Shown here in pieces: positions 6,187 to 15,293 of a stretch of 49,595 bases of DNA. Numbering within the stretch: position 1 is the first letter of the stretch; each line of letters begins with the position of its first letter. Source of the stretch: Brumimicrobium sp041655765 (GTDB taxonomy: Bacteria > Bacteroidota > Bacteroidia > Flavobacteriales_D > Crocinitomicaceae); NCBI GenBank assembly GCA_041655765.1, contig JBBAEU010000018.1, positions 1 to 49,595 of the forward strand, read 5' to 3'. The position numbers were made by a program, and so were the translations under genes. The notes under the pieces are model-generated. The model was given only the letters and a program-made list of their open reading frames with translations. It ran no database searches and had not been told where the DNA came from.

Positions 6187-7695
6187 ATGAAATTAATTAT
6201 CACACTTATTTTTGGAATCCTTTTTACCGGATTTAGTTATTCTCAAAATCTATCATTTACAATCAAAGGAGTTGAAGATACTGTTGTTCATCTCATTAAA
6301 TACGTTGGAAACAAACTTTATTATGCAGATACAGCAAACATCATCAGTGGAAAAGTTACTTTTGACGGAAGCAAGCAAGAGCAAGGAATGTTAGCAGTTA
6401 TGATGCCAGATCAAAGTAGATTTGATTTTATTCACGCTGGAGAAAATGTAGTTATTGAAACCTCAAGTCCAAATTACATCGAGAACATGGTTGTTAAAGA
6501 GTCGAAAGAAAATAAGGCTTTTATGGATTATGTTATAAGAATGAAACACGACCGTGATGCAGCGACAAAATTACAAGAACAAAGAAATGCTTTGGGTGAA
6601 GATCAAGAAGCTGAAAAAGAAAAAATCAATCATCAAATTGAAGCAATTGGTAAAGAATTGGTAAACTATCAAAAGAAGATCATTCAAGATAATCCAAATA
6701 GTTTGATCGCCAAAATCATCCGCATGGCAATGGACGTTCAAGTTCCTGAGAAGCCAGAAGACAATGAAGACCCGGCGTATGCTTTTAAATATACAAGGGC
6801 GCATTATTTTGATAATACTGATTTTCAAGACGACCGATTGGTAAACACCCCCATTCTTCAAAGTCGATTGGAACATTATTACAAAAACATGATTGCTCAA
6901 CATCCAGATTCTATCATTGCATACATCACACCAGTTCTTGATTTAATCCCAAAAGGGACAATGATGTATCGTTTTTTTGTTACAAACATCACAGGACATT
7001 ATGAAAAATCAAAAATCATGGGAATGGATAAAGTTTGGAACACGATGGTTTACCGCTATTACTGTTCCCAAGAAAATGGAAACTACAATGGTTATTGGAT
7101 GGATGCAGAAAAACTTGACGATTTGTGTAAAGACACGAAAAAGCGATTGAGAATTATGATTGGTGATGTTCCACCAAACCTCATCCTGCCAGATGCAAAC
7201 AATGAGAAATGGTATAACTTACATGAATTAGATGCTGAATATACAATTTTATATTTCTGGGATCCAAACTGTGGTCATTGTAAAAAAGTAACACCAAAAT
7301 TGGGTGAACTTTATTCAAAAAAGCTAAAAGATAGAAATGTTGAAATTTTTGCAGTTGGAAAAGCAACAGGAGATGATTATGAAGATTGGAAAGAGTTTAT
7401 CAGAAAGAATAATCTTGAATTTATCAATGTTGGGGTTACAGAACAACTTTATAAACAAGCAAAAACTGACCCTCACTCTGTCATTCCATCTAAAACGACT
7501 CTTGAATCTTTAAATTATCAAGATACCTACGATATTTATTCAACACCAAGGGTATTTGTATTAGATAAAGACAAGAAAATCATTGCAAAATCTTTGTCTG
7601 TTGCTCAAATCGAACACATGCTAGACGAATTACAAGAAGGACATAAAGACGACCCGAAATTATTTGAGTTGGAAGAACCAGACGATGCTGAATAA
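6187..7695 (+). CDS. Thioredoxin-like (TlpA-type) protein with DUF4369/DUF5106-like regions
   Basis: 502 residues with a signal peptide (1-19, ending SYSQ). Residues about 22-95 resemble the DUF4369 beta domain common at the N-terminus of Bacteroidota TlpA-like proteins, 100-320 form a helical region like DUF5106, and 325-480 a thioredoxin fold with active site CGHC at 362-365 in the context FWDPNCGHC. Such proteins are exported thiol-disulfide oxidoreductases of the periplasm, often linked to cytochrome maturation or oxidative folding. The C-terminus is highly acidic. The gene has its own promoter element and is closed by a strong terminator shared with the tRNA gene. Confidence 0.85.
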   Translation: MKLIITLIFGILFTGFSYSQNLSFTIKGVEDTVVHLIKYVGNKLYYADTANIISGKVTFDGSKQEQGMLAVMMPDQSRFDFIHAGENVVIETSSPNYIENMVVKESKENKAFMDYVIRMKHDRDAATKLQEQRNALGEDQEAEKEKINHQIEAIGKELVNYQKKIIQDNPNSLIAKIIRMAMDVQVPEKPEDNEDPAYAFKYTRAHYFDNTDFQDDRLVNTPILQSRLEHYYKNMIAQHPDSIIAYITPVLDLIPKGTMMYRFFVTNITGHYEKSKIMGMDKVWNTMVYRYYCSQENGNYNGYWMDAEKLDDLCKDTKKRLRIMIGDVPPNLILPDANNEKWYNLHELDAEYTILYFWDPNCGHCKKVTPKLGELYSKKLKDRNVEIFAVGKATGDDYEDWKEFIRKNNLEFINVGVTEQLYKQAKTDPHSVIPSKTTLESLNYQDTYDIYSTPRVFVLDKDKKIIAKSLSVAQIEHMLDELQEGHKDDPKLFELEEPDDAE

Positions 7696-7717
7696 CGCAA
7701 TTGTGTAAAAGATTAAA

Positions 7718-7765
7718 CCCAAAAAAATAAGGTATCCTTTTTTGGACACCTTATTTTTTTTTGGG
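7718..7765. terminator. Bidirectional terminator
   Basis: A long, nearly perfect stem: CCC-A7-TAAGGT-A-TCC against GGA-C-ACCTTA-T9-GGG, with a T6 loop. It has a U-run on both strands and sits between two convergent transcription units. Its right arm touches the 3' end of tRNA-His (7764), so it can end both transcripts. Confidence 0.8.
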
Positions 7766-7838
7766 TGGATGATGGGATTCGAACCCACGACCTCCGGAAC
7801 CACAATCCGGCGTTCTAACCAGCTGAACTACAACCACC
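7764..7838 (-). tRNA. tRNA-His (anticodon GTG)
   Basis: Reading the reverse strand gives a full cloverleaf: acceptor GTGGTTG with the extra G-1 typical of tRNA-His, D arm with TAGTTCAGCTGGTTAGAA, anticodon stem CCGGA/TCCGG around TTGTGGT (anticodon GTG), and T arm GTGGG-TTCGAAT-CCCAT. The discriminator is C73, pairing with G-1 as in bacterial tRNA-His. CCA is not encoded. The acceptor stem has a T-T mismatch at 5:68. A -7 promoter element lies at 7889-7896 and a terminator follows directly. Confidence 0.95.
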
Positions 7839-7888
7839 GTACTTATTTACCCATCGAACTTTATTATATCCCGCCCGATTTGAGTTTG

Positions 7889-7896
7889 CAAATATA
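7889..7896 (-). promoter_or_regulatory. -7 promoter element for tRNA-His
   Basis: The reverse strand reads TATATTTG (TAnnTTTG), about 50 nt before the tRNA 5' end. Confidence 0.45.
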
Positions 7897-7990
7897 ATCA
7901 AAATAAAGTTAATCGAACCCAAAAGATTAAAAAAAATACATCCTTTTGTTCTCTCTTTAATGTTAATAACAAACCCAACATCTCAATCGA

Positions 7991-8016
7991 TTGCATTTCC
8001 TTAAACAGTATATTTG
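7991..8016 (+). promoter_or_regulatory. Promoter of the Gfo/Idh/MocA gene
   Basis: TTG at 7991-7993 and TATATTTG at 8009-8016, separated by 15 nt, resemble the Bacteroidota TTG/TAnnTTTG promoter though spacing is slightly short. The ATG is 18 nt downstream at 8034. Confidence 0.5.
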
Positions 8017-8033
8017 GAAAAATTCAAAAAATA

Positions 8034-9017
8034 ATGTTAAAAATCGGATTGATTGGCGTTGGTCATCTTGGGAAAATTCATCTAAAGCTCATCCAAGAGT
8101 TGTCAGATATTTATGAGTTAGTTGGAATTTATGACACCGACAAAACACATTTAGAAGAAGTAGCAAAAGAGTTTAACTGCAAAGGATTTTCTTCCGCAGA
8201 AGAACTTGTTCAATTGTCTGATTGCGTGGACATTGTAACGCCAACTATCGCGCATTATGAAATTGCGTCTTATGCGATTAAGCAATCCAAACATATTTTT
8301 ATTGAAAAACCAATCACGCATACAACAGCCGAAGCAAAATCACTTCTTTCTTTATCAGAAGAGGCTGGCGTAAAAGTGCAAGTTGGACATGTCGAACGAT
8401 TTAATCCTGCTTTTCAGGCGGTAGTTGATTATATCAATCACCCAATGTTTATCGAAACACACCGTTTGGCTTTGTTTAATCCAAGAGGAACCGACGTTCC
8501 AGTGGTTTTGGATTTGATGATTCACGATTTAGACATTATCTTAAGCACAGTAAAATCTCCAGTGCGTAACATTTCTGCCTCTGGCGTTGCCATTGTTTCT
8601 GATACTCCAGATATTACCAATGCCAGAATTGAATTTGACAATGGTTGTGTAGCAAACATTACCGCCTCTCGAATTTCAATGAAAAATATGAGAAAATCTA
8701 GATTTTTTCAGAGAGATGCTTATATCAGCGTAGATTTCTTAAATAAAGAATCTGAAATTGTTCAAATGGAAAATGTAGAAGGTGAAGCTGGACCTTTTGA
8801 TATTATTTTGGAGATGGGAAATGGAAAACCTGATAAAAAAATCATGATTGACAAACCCGAAATTTTGCCAAACAACGCAATAAGAGACGAACTCAGAACT
8901 TTTTATGAAGCCATCAAAAACGATACTTCTCCCATTGTTAGTCTAGAAGATGGGATGTTGGCCTTAGAAGTTGCAGAAAAGATTATGGAAAAATTAGAAA
9001 TGAGTACCCTTCAATAG
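8034..9017 (+). CDS. Gfo/Idh/MocA family NAD(P)-dependent oxidoreductase
   Basis: 327 residues. An N-terminal Rossmann fold has GVGHLG at 8-13 and the family EKP motif at 91-93, followed by the C-terminal alpha/beta domain with HDLD around residue 165. Members oxidise or reduce sugars, inositols or related alcohols with a nicotinamide cofactor; many Bacteroidota copies act on nucleotide or surface sugars. The gene begins a run that includes a lipoprotein and a sugar-phosphate transferase, so a role in surface polysaccharide synthesis is possible but not shown. Confidence 0.88.
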   Translation: MLKIGLIGVGHLGKIHLKLIQELSDIYELVGIYDTDKTHLEEVAKEFNCKGFSSAEELVQLSDCVDIVTPTIAHYEIASYAIKQSKHIFIEKPITHTTAEAKSLLSLSEEAGVKVQVGHVERFNPAFQAVVDYINHPMFIETHRLALFNPRGTDVPVVLDLMIHDLDIILSTVKSPVRNISASGVAIVSDTPDITNARIEFDNGCVANITASRISMKNMRKSRFFQRDAYISVDFLNKESEIVQMENVEGEAGPFDIILEMGNGKPDKKIMIDKPEILPNNAIRDELRTFYEAIKNDTSPIVSLEDGMLALEVAEKIMEKLEMSTLQ

Positions 9018-9061
9018 TAATAAACCCAAATTTTTGTCGTTTCAATTAAAAGCAAACACGA

Positions 9062-9922
9062 ATGAAGAACTTTTTAGTTTTAATTATACTATTTTTTCTT
9101 TTCTCCTGCGCAAAAGAACAGCCAAAAGTTGCTTGGATAAAAATTGATAGCTGGGATTTACTTCCTAATTCAAATGCCGTTATGAATCAAGGTGAGTTAT
9201 CGCATAAATTCTCATACGTTTTCTTAAATGTTGATGGATCAAGTTTGGGCGTTTACGAACTTCCTGCAAAAATACCTTTAATCGTTACAGAAGGTGACCA
9301 CAACATTGTTCTTTTACCTGGTGTTGTTAGTACAGATGGAATGAGCACAAAAATTGAGCGATATCCCTTTGTAGAAAGTTTTGATGAAAATTTTTATTTA
9401 AAAGTTGAAGACACTATTACTATTTCTCCATTTACAAAGTATTATTCTACAATAAATTTTTTAATAGAAGACTTTGAAAGTCCAAGCATGCAAGTTGATG
9501 TTTCAGACAATTCTGTTGCATCCATTGGTAGAAATAACGATCCAGACATTTTAAAATGGGGAAACAACTACGGCGAGATTTTATTAAACACCAACGATTC
9601 ACTCCTTGTTCTTATGACAACATTTGGTAATTCATATCCTAAACCAGGAGTGGACGTTTATCTGGAATTTGATTATATGAATACAAACTCTTTTATGACA
9701 AGCGTTCTGTCTTATGGTAGCGATGGTTTTTTTGATGACCCTTTACACATTTTAACACCCCAAAACAAACCCGTTTGGAAACATACATATTACAATCTTA
9801 AACAGGTTTTATCTCACCGAATGAGTTCTCAAAACAATGAAATTCAATTATCATTTCTCTTAGATGATGAAAAAACCTCATCCTATGTGTATATTGACAA
9901 CATAAAGGTAATATTTCCTTAA
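9062..9922 (+). CDS. Predicted lipoprotein of unknown function
   Basis: 286 residues. The N-terminus is a lipoprotein signal with hydrophobic core LVLIILFFLF and lipobox cysteine C16 (FSC). The mature protein is predicted beta-rich. Residues about 130-285 (starting at FLIEDFES) look like a carbohydrate-binding-module-type jelly roll, ending in the phrase VYIDNIKVIF that is typical of such folds. It lies 44 bp after the oxidoreductase gene and 4 bp before the sugar transferase gene, so probably one transcript. I do not recognise the family; function unknown. Confidence 0.75.
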   Translation: MKNFLVLIILFFLFSCAKEQPKVAWIKIDSWDLLPNSNAVMNQGELSHKFSYVFLNVDGSSLGVYELPAKIPLIVTEGDHNIVLLPGVVSTDGMSTKIERYPFVESFDENFYLKVEDTITISPFTKYYSTINFLIEDFESPSMQVDVSDNSVASIGRNNDPDILKWGNNYGEILLNTNDSLLVLMTTFGNSYPKPGVDVYLEFDYMNTNSFMTSVLSYGSDGFFDDPLHILTPQNKPVWKHTYYNLKQVLSHRMSSQNNEIQLSFLLDDEKTSSYVYIDNIKVIFP

Positions 9923-9926
9923 TTTT

Positions 9927-11321
9927 ATGAATCAAAAGAGCCTAAAATTTCTATTTATATTTTTTGATACGCTTTCTGCAATTATTGCTTGGACAATATT
10001 TTTTTCTTACAGAAAGGTTTATATAGAAGAAACTGATTTTGAGCCGACAAACCAATTATATATAGGATTAATCATATTGCCTATTTTTTGGTTGATGATT
10101 TACTATTTTGTTGGAACATACAATAATATCAGACGAATGTATATGATGAGGATACTTTCATTAACAATGGTTTCTGCTATCATGGGCACATTCGTTATTT
10201 TCTTTTTCTTGCTATTGGATGACCACATTTTAGAACAATTTGATTATTTTAAAATGTTATTGGCTTTATTTTTTATTCATACCATAATAACATTAATTCC
10301 AAGGCTAATTATTACAGGATATATTGTTCGACAAATAGCATCAAGAAAAACAGGATTTAGGACATTGTTGATTGGAGGAGGAAAAAAAGCAATCGATATC
10401 TATAATGAAATTCATAGTTTGCCAAAAGGAATTGGAACGAAGTTTGTCGGTTTTGTCAACTTGAATGGAATTGATACAGAGTTATCCCAAAAAATCAGCC
10501 ATGTTGGTCATGTTGATGACCTTGAGAAAGTCATTGAACAATATGAGGTTGAGGAGGTTATTATCGCTTTAGACTCCTCCGAACATGAGAAATTAAAAAG
10601 TATTATCACGCGCATTCAAGGAAGAGATATTTTAATAAAAATCACGGCAAACATGTACGACGTTCTTAGTGGAAGTGTGAAGATGACCAATATTTTTGGA
10701 GCGTTATTGATTGACATAAAAGATGATTTGATGCCACATTGGCAATTTGTAATTAAAAGAATCATGGATATAGTTGCCTCAACGATTGCTATGATTATTC
10801 TGCTTCCTGTATATATTTTACTCATGATTCTTGTAAAAAGATCATCAAAAGGCCCCATTTTCTTCCTACAAGAAAGAGTAGGAAAACATGGCGTTCCTTT
10901 TAAAATTATCAAGTTCAGAACCATGTATGTAAATGCTGAGAAAGATGGACCACAACTTTCTTCTTCACACGACAATAGAATAACCGATATCGGACGTTTT
11001 ATGCGAAAAGTAAGATTGGATGAAATACCTCAATTCATAAATGTAATAAAAGGCGATATGTCATTGGTTGGGCCACGACCTGAACGTCAATATTACATTG
11101 ACTTAATCGCAGCGAGAGAACCCCATTTTTTACAATTAACAAAAGTAAAACCAGGAATTACTTCTTGGGGACAAGTAAAATATGGGTATGCAGAAAACGT
11201 AGATCAAATGCTTCAAAGAATGAAATACGATTTGCTTTACCTTAAAAACATGTCAATTTCCCTAGACCTAAAGATTTTACTTTATACAATTGTCATTGTA
11301 TTTAAAGGAAGTGGAAAATAA
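9927..11321 (+). CDS. Polyprenyl-phosphate sugar-1-phosphate transferase
   Basis: 464 residues. Four N-terminal membrane helices (about 7-27, 43-63, 73-97, 107-130), a cytoplasmic CoA-binding-like Rossmann domain (from RTLLIGGGKK at 145), one further hydrophobic segment (about 278-303), and the catalytic bacterial sugar transferase domain with QERVGK at 315-320, FRTM at 330-333, LDEIPQF at 364-370 and SLVGPRPE at 379-386. Enzymes of this polyisoprenyl-phosphate hexose-1-phosphate transferase family load the first sugar onto undecaprenyl phosphate to start O-antigen, capsule or exopolysaccharide. Converges with tnaA, leaving a 5-bp gap. Confidence 0.9.
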   Translation: MNQKSLKFLFIFFDTLSAIIAWTIFFSYRKVYIEETDFEPTNQLYIGLIILPIFWLMIYYFVGTYNNIRRMYMMRILSLTMVSAIMGTFVIFFFLLLDDHILEQFDYFKMLLALFFIHTIITLIPRLIITGYIVRQIASRKTGFRTLLIGGGKKAIDIYNEIHSLPKGIGTKFVGFVNLNGIDTELSQKISHVGHVDDLEKVIEQYEVEEVIIALDSSEHEKLKSIITRIQGRDILIKITANMYDVLSGSVKMTNIFGALLIDIKDDLMPHWQFVIKRIMDIVASTIAMIILLPVYILLMILVKRSSKGPIFFLQERVGKHGVPFKIIKFRTMYVNAEKDGPQLSSSHDNRITDIGRFMRKVRLDEIPQFINVIKGDMSLVGPRPERQYYIDLIAAREPHFLQLTKVKPGITSWGQVKYGYAENVDQMLQRMKYDLLYLKNMSISLDLKILLYTIVIVFKGSGK

Positions 11322-11326
11322 ACTTT

Positions 11327-12721
11327 CTATTTACAAGGTTCAAAATTTGCTGTGAAATGTCTTAAAAATGGTGGTTCATAAGTAATTTTTAAACCGCTAT
11401 CCTGATTTCTCATTTCCAATATATCGTCGAAAACATCTAATACATAGTCGATGTGACTTTGTGTGTAAGACCTTCTTGGGATTGCCAAACGAACCAACTC
11501 TTGTTCTGCTGGGATAAAGTTTCCATTTTCATCATGTTTTCCAAACATCACACTTCCAATTTCTACTGTTCTGATTCCGCCTTTTATGTATAAGTCGCAA
11601 ACCAAAATTTGACCAGGAAATTCATGAACAGGAATATTTGGATATAATGCTTTAGCATCAACATAAACAGCATGTCCACCAATTGGCCACACAACAGGAA
11701 TTCCTTTTTTTCTTAAATGTTCACCCAAATACGCAGTACTTCTGATACGATAATGAAGATAATCTTTATCGAATACTTCCTGAAGTCCAATGGCAAGTGC
11801 TTCCATGTCTCTACCAGAAAGTCCACCATAGGTTGTAAATCCCTCAGAAATAATCAATAAGTTTTTACATTTTACAGAAAGTTCCTCATCCCTAACGGCT
11901 AATAAACCACCCATATTTACCATTCCGTCTTTCTTAGCACTCATCACAAAGGCATCTGCCAAGCCAATCATTTCTTGAGCAATTTTTTTGAAAGATTTAT
12001 TCTCATATCCTGATTCTCTGTGATGAACAAAGTAACTGTTTTCAGCAATACGACATCCATCCATGACCAACAAAACACCATATTTTTTACAAATATCACT
12101 TGCTGACTTAAAATTCTCCATGCTAACCGGCTGACCACCAGCGGAATTATTTGTCACTGTCATAATCACAGCAGCTACATTTTCGCCATGCTTTTGGATA
12201 AGATTTTCTAATTTTTCTAAATCAATATTTCCTTTAAAAGGTGCCTCTAATTGGTTGTCATGACCTTCTTCACAAACAATGTCGATCGCCTGAGCACCTG
12301 TAAACTCAATATTTGCACGTGTTGTATCAAAGTGAGTATTGCTAATAAAAACTTTATCTTTTCCGCCTAAAATAGAATACAAGATTCTTTCTGCAGCACG
12401 ACCTTGGTGAGTTGGTAAAATATAAGGCATTCCCGTTAAATCTTGAACAACTTCTTGTAGGTGTTCCCAACTTCTTGCCCCAGCGTAACTTTCATCTCCC
12501 AGCATAATTCCACTCCATTGCGCATCACTCATCGTTCCTGTTCCACTATCAGTCAATAAATCGATAAACACATCTTTTGAACTTAATAAAAAAGTGTTGT
12601 AGCCCGCTTTTTTCAATGCTTCTTTCCTATATTCTTCGGTAGTTACACGAAGTGGTTCTACCATTTTTATTTTAAACGGTTCTGTTAAAGTTCTTAATCT
12701 ATTTTTACTTTCGTTACTCAT
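11327..12721 (-). CDS. tnaA: Tryptophanase (L-tryptophan indole-lyase)
   Basis: 464 residues. A PLP-dependent beta-eliminating lyase converting tryptophan to indole, pyruvate and ammonia. Family landmarks: LLTDSGTG at 55-62, PTHQGR at 103-108, NNSAGGQPVS at 191-200, and the PLP lysine in SAKKD (K264). The related tyrosine phenol-lyases carry Arg in the motif SMERG; here the block reads TVEIGS (385-390) as in tryptophanases, and NSAGGQ also fits tryptophanase. It lies 95 bp downstream of the helicase gene on the same strand. No TnaC-like leader peptide is seen in the gap, so induction would differ from E. coli. Confidence 0.92.
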   Translation of the reverse strand: MSNESKNRLRTLTEPFKIKMVEPLRVTTEEYRKEALKKAGYNTFLLSSKDVFIDLLTDSGTGTMSDAQWSGIMLGDESYAGARSWEHLQEVVQDLTGMPYILPTHQGRAAERILYSILGGKDKVFISNTHFDTTRANIEFTGAQAIDIVCEEGHDNQLEAPFKGNIDLEKLENLIQKHGENVAAVIMTVTNNSAGGQPVSMENFKSASDICKKYGVLLVMDGCRIAENSYFVHHRESGYENKSFKKIAQEMIGLADAFVMSAKKDGMVNMGGLLAVRDEELSVKCKNLLIISEGFTTYGGLSGRDMEALAIGLQEVFDKDYLHYRIRSTAYLGEHLRKKGIPVVWPIGGHAVYVDAKALYPNIPVHEFPGQILVCDLYIKGGIRTVEIGSVMFGKHDENGNFIPAEQELVRLAIPRRSYTQSHIDYVLDVFDDILEMRNQDSGLKITYEPPFLRHFTANFEPCK

Positions 12722-12816
12722 AATTTGATTTTTTCTTAATGTGCACGAAATTACCGAATATCTATAAGAAAATTATAAGAAAATAAAGTAATATCTCAAT
12801 TTATGACAAAAGTCTT

Positions 12817-15099
12817 TTATCCTATAATTTTCAACTTGGCAAAACGCAAAATTAAGGTCTTCTTCCCTACGCTCGGAAAAAACACATCTGCTTTGACATC
12901 CTGTCCTTCTCCTGTAAGCGATAAAACTTTTCCTTTTCCAAACCTTCCATGTTCCACGTTGTGTCCAACCTTTAGATTCTCGTTAATAATAGCCTCTTTA
13001 TCGGCACTTCCTTTGTTTTTCATTTGATTTAGTGGAACCAAGTTACGTTTTGGTGCAACACCAATTTTCCCTTGTAAACTTTCCTGATTTGTAGGTCTAT
13101 TGTAACTATTCATTGACCTTCCACCCGTTTGCTTTCTTTCATTTTCGAAATGCAAGAAATCAGGATTAATCTCTTCGATAAAACGACTCGGTTCAGAAGT
13201 GACGAGTTGTCCATATCGGAATCGACTGATTGCATAGGAAAGTGCTACTGTTTCTTTCGCTCGCGTAACAGCCACATAGAAAAGTCTTCTTTCTTCCTCT
13301 AAATCTTCTCGTGAAGTTAACGACAATTGAGAAGGAAATAAATTTTCTTCCAGTCCAACGACAAAAACATGTGGAAATTCCAATCCTTTAGAAGCATGGA
13401 TTGTCATCAATGAAATTCTATCATTATCCTCTTCATCTTCATGATCAGCATCAGTTAACAAAGCAACATCCACTAAAAAATCACTGAGTGTTGCCACCTC
13501 ATCATTTTCTTCTTGTTGTACAGAAAACGCCTTGATTCCTGCCAACAATTCTTGGATGTTTTCATACCGCACCACGCCTTCTGGAGACTTGTCGTCATAC
13601 AAATCTTTTAAAATACCTGTTGAAGATGCAATGGTTTCCGCCAAATCATAAGCTGGAGCAGTTTCTATTTGTGCCGAATAACTTTGTATTTTTGTAACAA
13701 AATCTGTAATTTTCCTTTGTGCTGGCACGCGAATATTTACAGGATATCTTGTAAAATCAGAGATCACATCCCAAATAGAAACATCATATTGTCGTGCTGC
13801 CAACGTTACAAAATCAATGGTTGTTTTTCCGATTCCTCTTTTTGGATAATTGATAATTCTCTTCAGTGCTTCTTCATCTTTGGGGTTGGCAGCCAATCTA
13901 AAATAAGCAATTAAATCCTTTATTTCCTTTCTTTGATAGAACGATAAACCACCATAAATTTTGTAAGGCAAATTCAATTTCCGAAGCGATTCCTCAAATG
14001 CTCTCGATTGTGCATTCGTACGGTAAAGGATAGCAAAATCCTTAAAATCCAATCCTTTTTGTTGTTTCATTTGAAAAATCCGATTCGAAATAACTCTACC
14101 TTCCTCGTTATCTGTCATACAACGGATGACATTTATTCTTTCACCTTCCGAATTAAGTGTCCAAACTTCTTTTTTGATGCGGTCTTTATTAAACTCAATA
14201 ACGCTATTTGCAGCTTGAACGATTGTATTTGAGCTTCGATAATTTTGCTCTAATTTATACAGTTTAAAATCAGGATAATCCTTTCTAAAATTCAAGATAT
14301 TTTCAACGTTTGCACCTCTAAAAGAGTAAATACTTTGTGCATCGTCGCCAACAACACATATATTTTCATATACGGCGGCTAATTTCTTGATAATGATATA
14401 TTGCGAATAATTCGTGTCTTGGTACTCATCAACCAAAATATATTGAAATTTATGTTGATAGTAATGAAGTACATCAGGAGAATCACGTAATAACACATTT
14501 GTTTGGTACAATAAATCATCAAAATCCATTGCTCCTGCTTTAAAACAACGCGCAGCATACTCTTTATAAATGCGATACAATTCTGGTTTTCTAGACATTC
14601 TGTCTTCAGCAATGATATTCGTATTGTTTTCGTATGCTTTAGGTGAAATGAGGTTATTTTTTGCACCCGATATTCTAGCATATACAATTCCGGGCTTGTA
14701 TATTTTATCGTCTAACCCAAATTCTTTAATTATTGTCTTCAATAAACTTTTAGAATCTTGTGTGTCATAAATTGTGAAGTTTGACGGATAGCCTAACTTA
14801 TCAGCGTTGTGACGTAAAATACGTGCAAAAACTGAGTGAAAAGTCCCCATTGTTAGGTTTTTTGCTTCCGTTCCTCCAACGACTTTGTGAATTCGCTCTT
14901 TCATCTCCCGGGCAGCTTTATTTGTAAACGTTAAAGCCAAAATATTGAATGAATCAATTCCATTTTTCAGTAAATGAGCAATTCGATAGGTAAGTACTCT
15001 TGTTTTACCAGAACCTGCGCCTGCAATCACCATCATCGGACCATCAATATGTTCTACTGCTACACGCTGGCTTTCATTCAATTCTTCTAAAAAATCCAT
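12817..15099 (-). CDS. pcrA: UvrD/PcrA-type superfamily 1 DNA helicase
   Basis: 760 residues. A 3'-5' DNA helicase for repair and removal of recombinase filaments. Motif I AGAGSGKT at 26-33, motif II DEYQDT at 224-229, motif III GDDAQSIYSFRGA at 251-263, and later motifs including LMTIHASKGLEF and VAVTRAKE. The last about 50 residues (from VGHNVEHGRFGKG) look like the C-terminal Tudor-like domain of PcrA/UvrD, which contacts RNA polymerase. Length is normal for the family. The gene is divergent from phoH. Confidence 0.93.
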   Translation of the reverse strand: MDFLEELNESQRVAVEHIDGPMMVIAGAGSGKTRVLTYRIAHLLKNGIDSFNILALTFTNKAAREMKERIHKVVGGTEAKNLTMGTFHSVFARILRHNADKLGYPSNFTIYDTQDSKSLLKTIIKEFGLDDKIYKPGIVYARISGAKNNLISPKAYENNTNIIAEDRMSRKPELYRIYKEYAARCFKAGAMDFDDLLYQTNVLLRDSPDVLHYYQHKFQYILVDEYQDTNYSQYIIIKKLAAVYENICVVGDDAQSIYSFRGANVENILNFRKDYPDFKLYKLEQNYRSSNTIVQAANSVIEFNKDRIKKEVWTLNSEGERINVIRCMTDNEEGRVISNRIFQMKQQKGLDFKDFAILYRTNAQSRAFEESLRKLNLPYKIYGGLSFYQRKEIKDLIAYFRLAANPKDEEALKRIINYPKRGIGKTTIDFVTLAARQYDVSIWDVISDFTRYPVNIRVPAQRKITDFVTKIQSYSAQIETAPAYDLAETIASSTGILKDLYDDKSPEGVVRYENIQELLAGIKAFSVQQEENDEVATLSDFLVDVALLTDADHEDEEDNDRISLMTIHASKGLEFPHVFVVGLEENLFPSQLSLTSREDLEEERRLFYVAVTRAKETVALSYAISRFRYGQLVTSEPSRFIEEINPDFLHFENERKQTGGRSMNSYNRPTNQESLQGKIGVAPKRNLVPLNQMKNKGSADKEAIINENLKVGHNVEHGRFGKGKVLSLTGEGQDVKADVFFPSVGKKTLILRFAKLKIIG

Positions 15100-15252
15100 A
15101 AAAACAAAGATAGAAAGAAGGAAGGTTTATTAAAGGATTCAAGGTGAGATTTTATTAACATTGTATGAATCGAATAATATGTTTTTAACCTTTTGTGAAT
15201 AAGTTTTTCTTTTTGCCTGCATCTTATCACTTCAATGAATGTTGATTTATCA

Positions 15253-15260
15253 TACATTTG
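15253..15260 (+). promoter_or_regulatory. -7 promoter element of phoH
   Basis: TACATTTG matches TAnnTTTG and lies 33 nt before the TTG start codon at 15294. Confidence 0.4.
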
Positions 15261-15293
15261 GAATAATTTATCAAAAAACTATAAACTGAAGAT

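Noticed and set aside
11327..12721. Tyrosine phenol-lyase as an alternative for tnaA
   Set aside because: The substrate-pocket block reads TVEIGS, not SMERG, and NNSAGGQ follows the tryptophanase form.
13669..14770. Several forward and reverse frames of 66-102 residues inside the helicase gene
   Set aside because: They overlap conserved helicase motifs in other frames and show no domain of their own.
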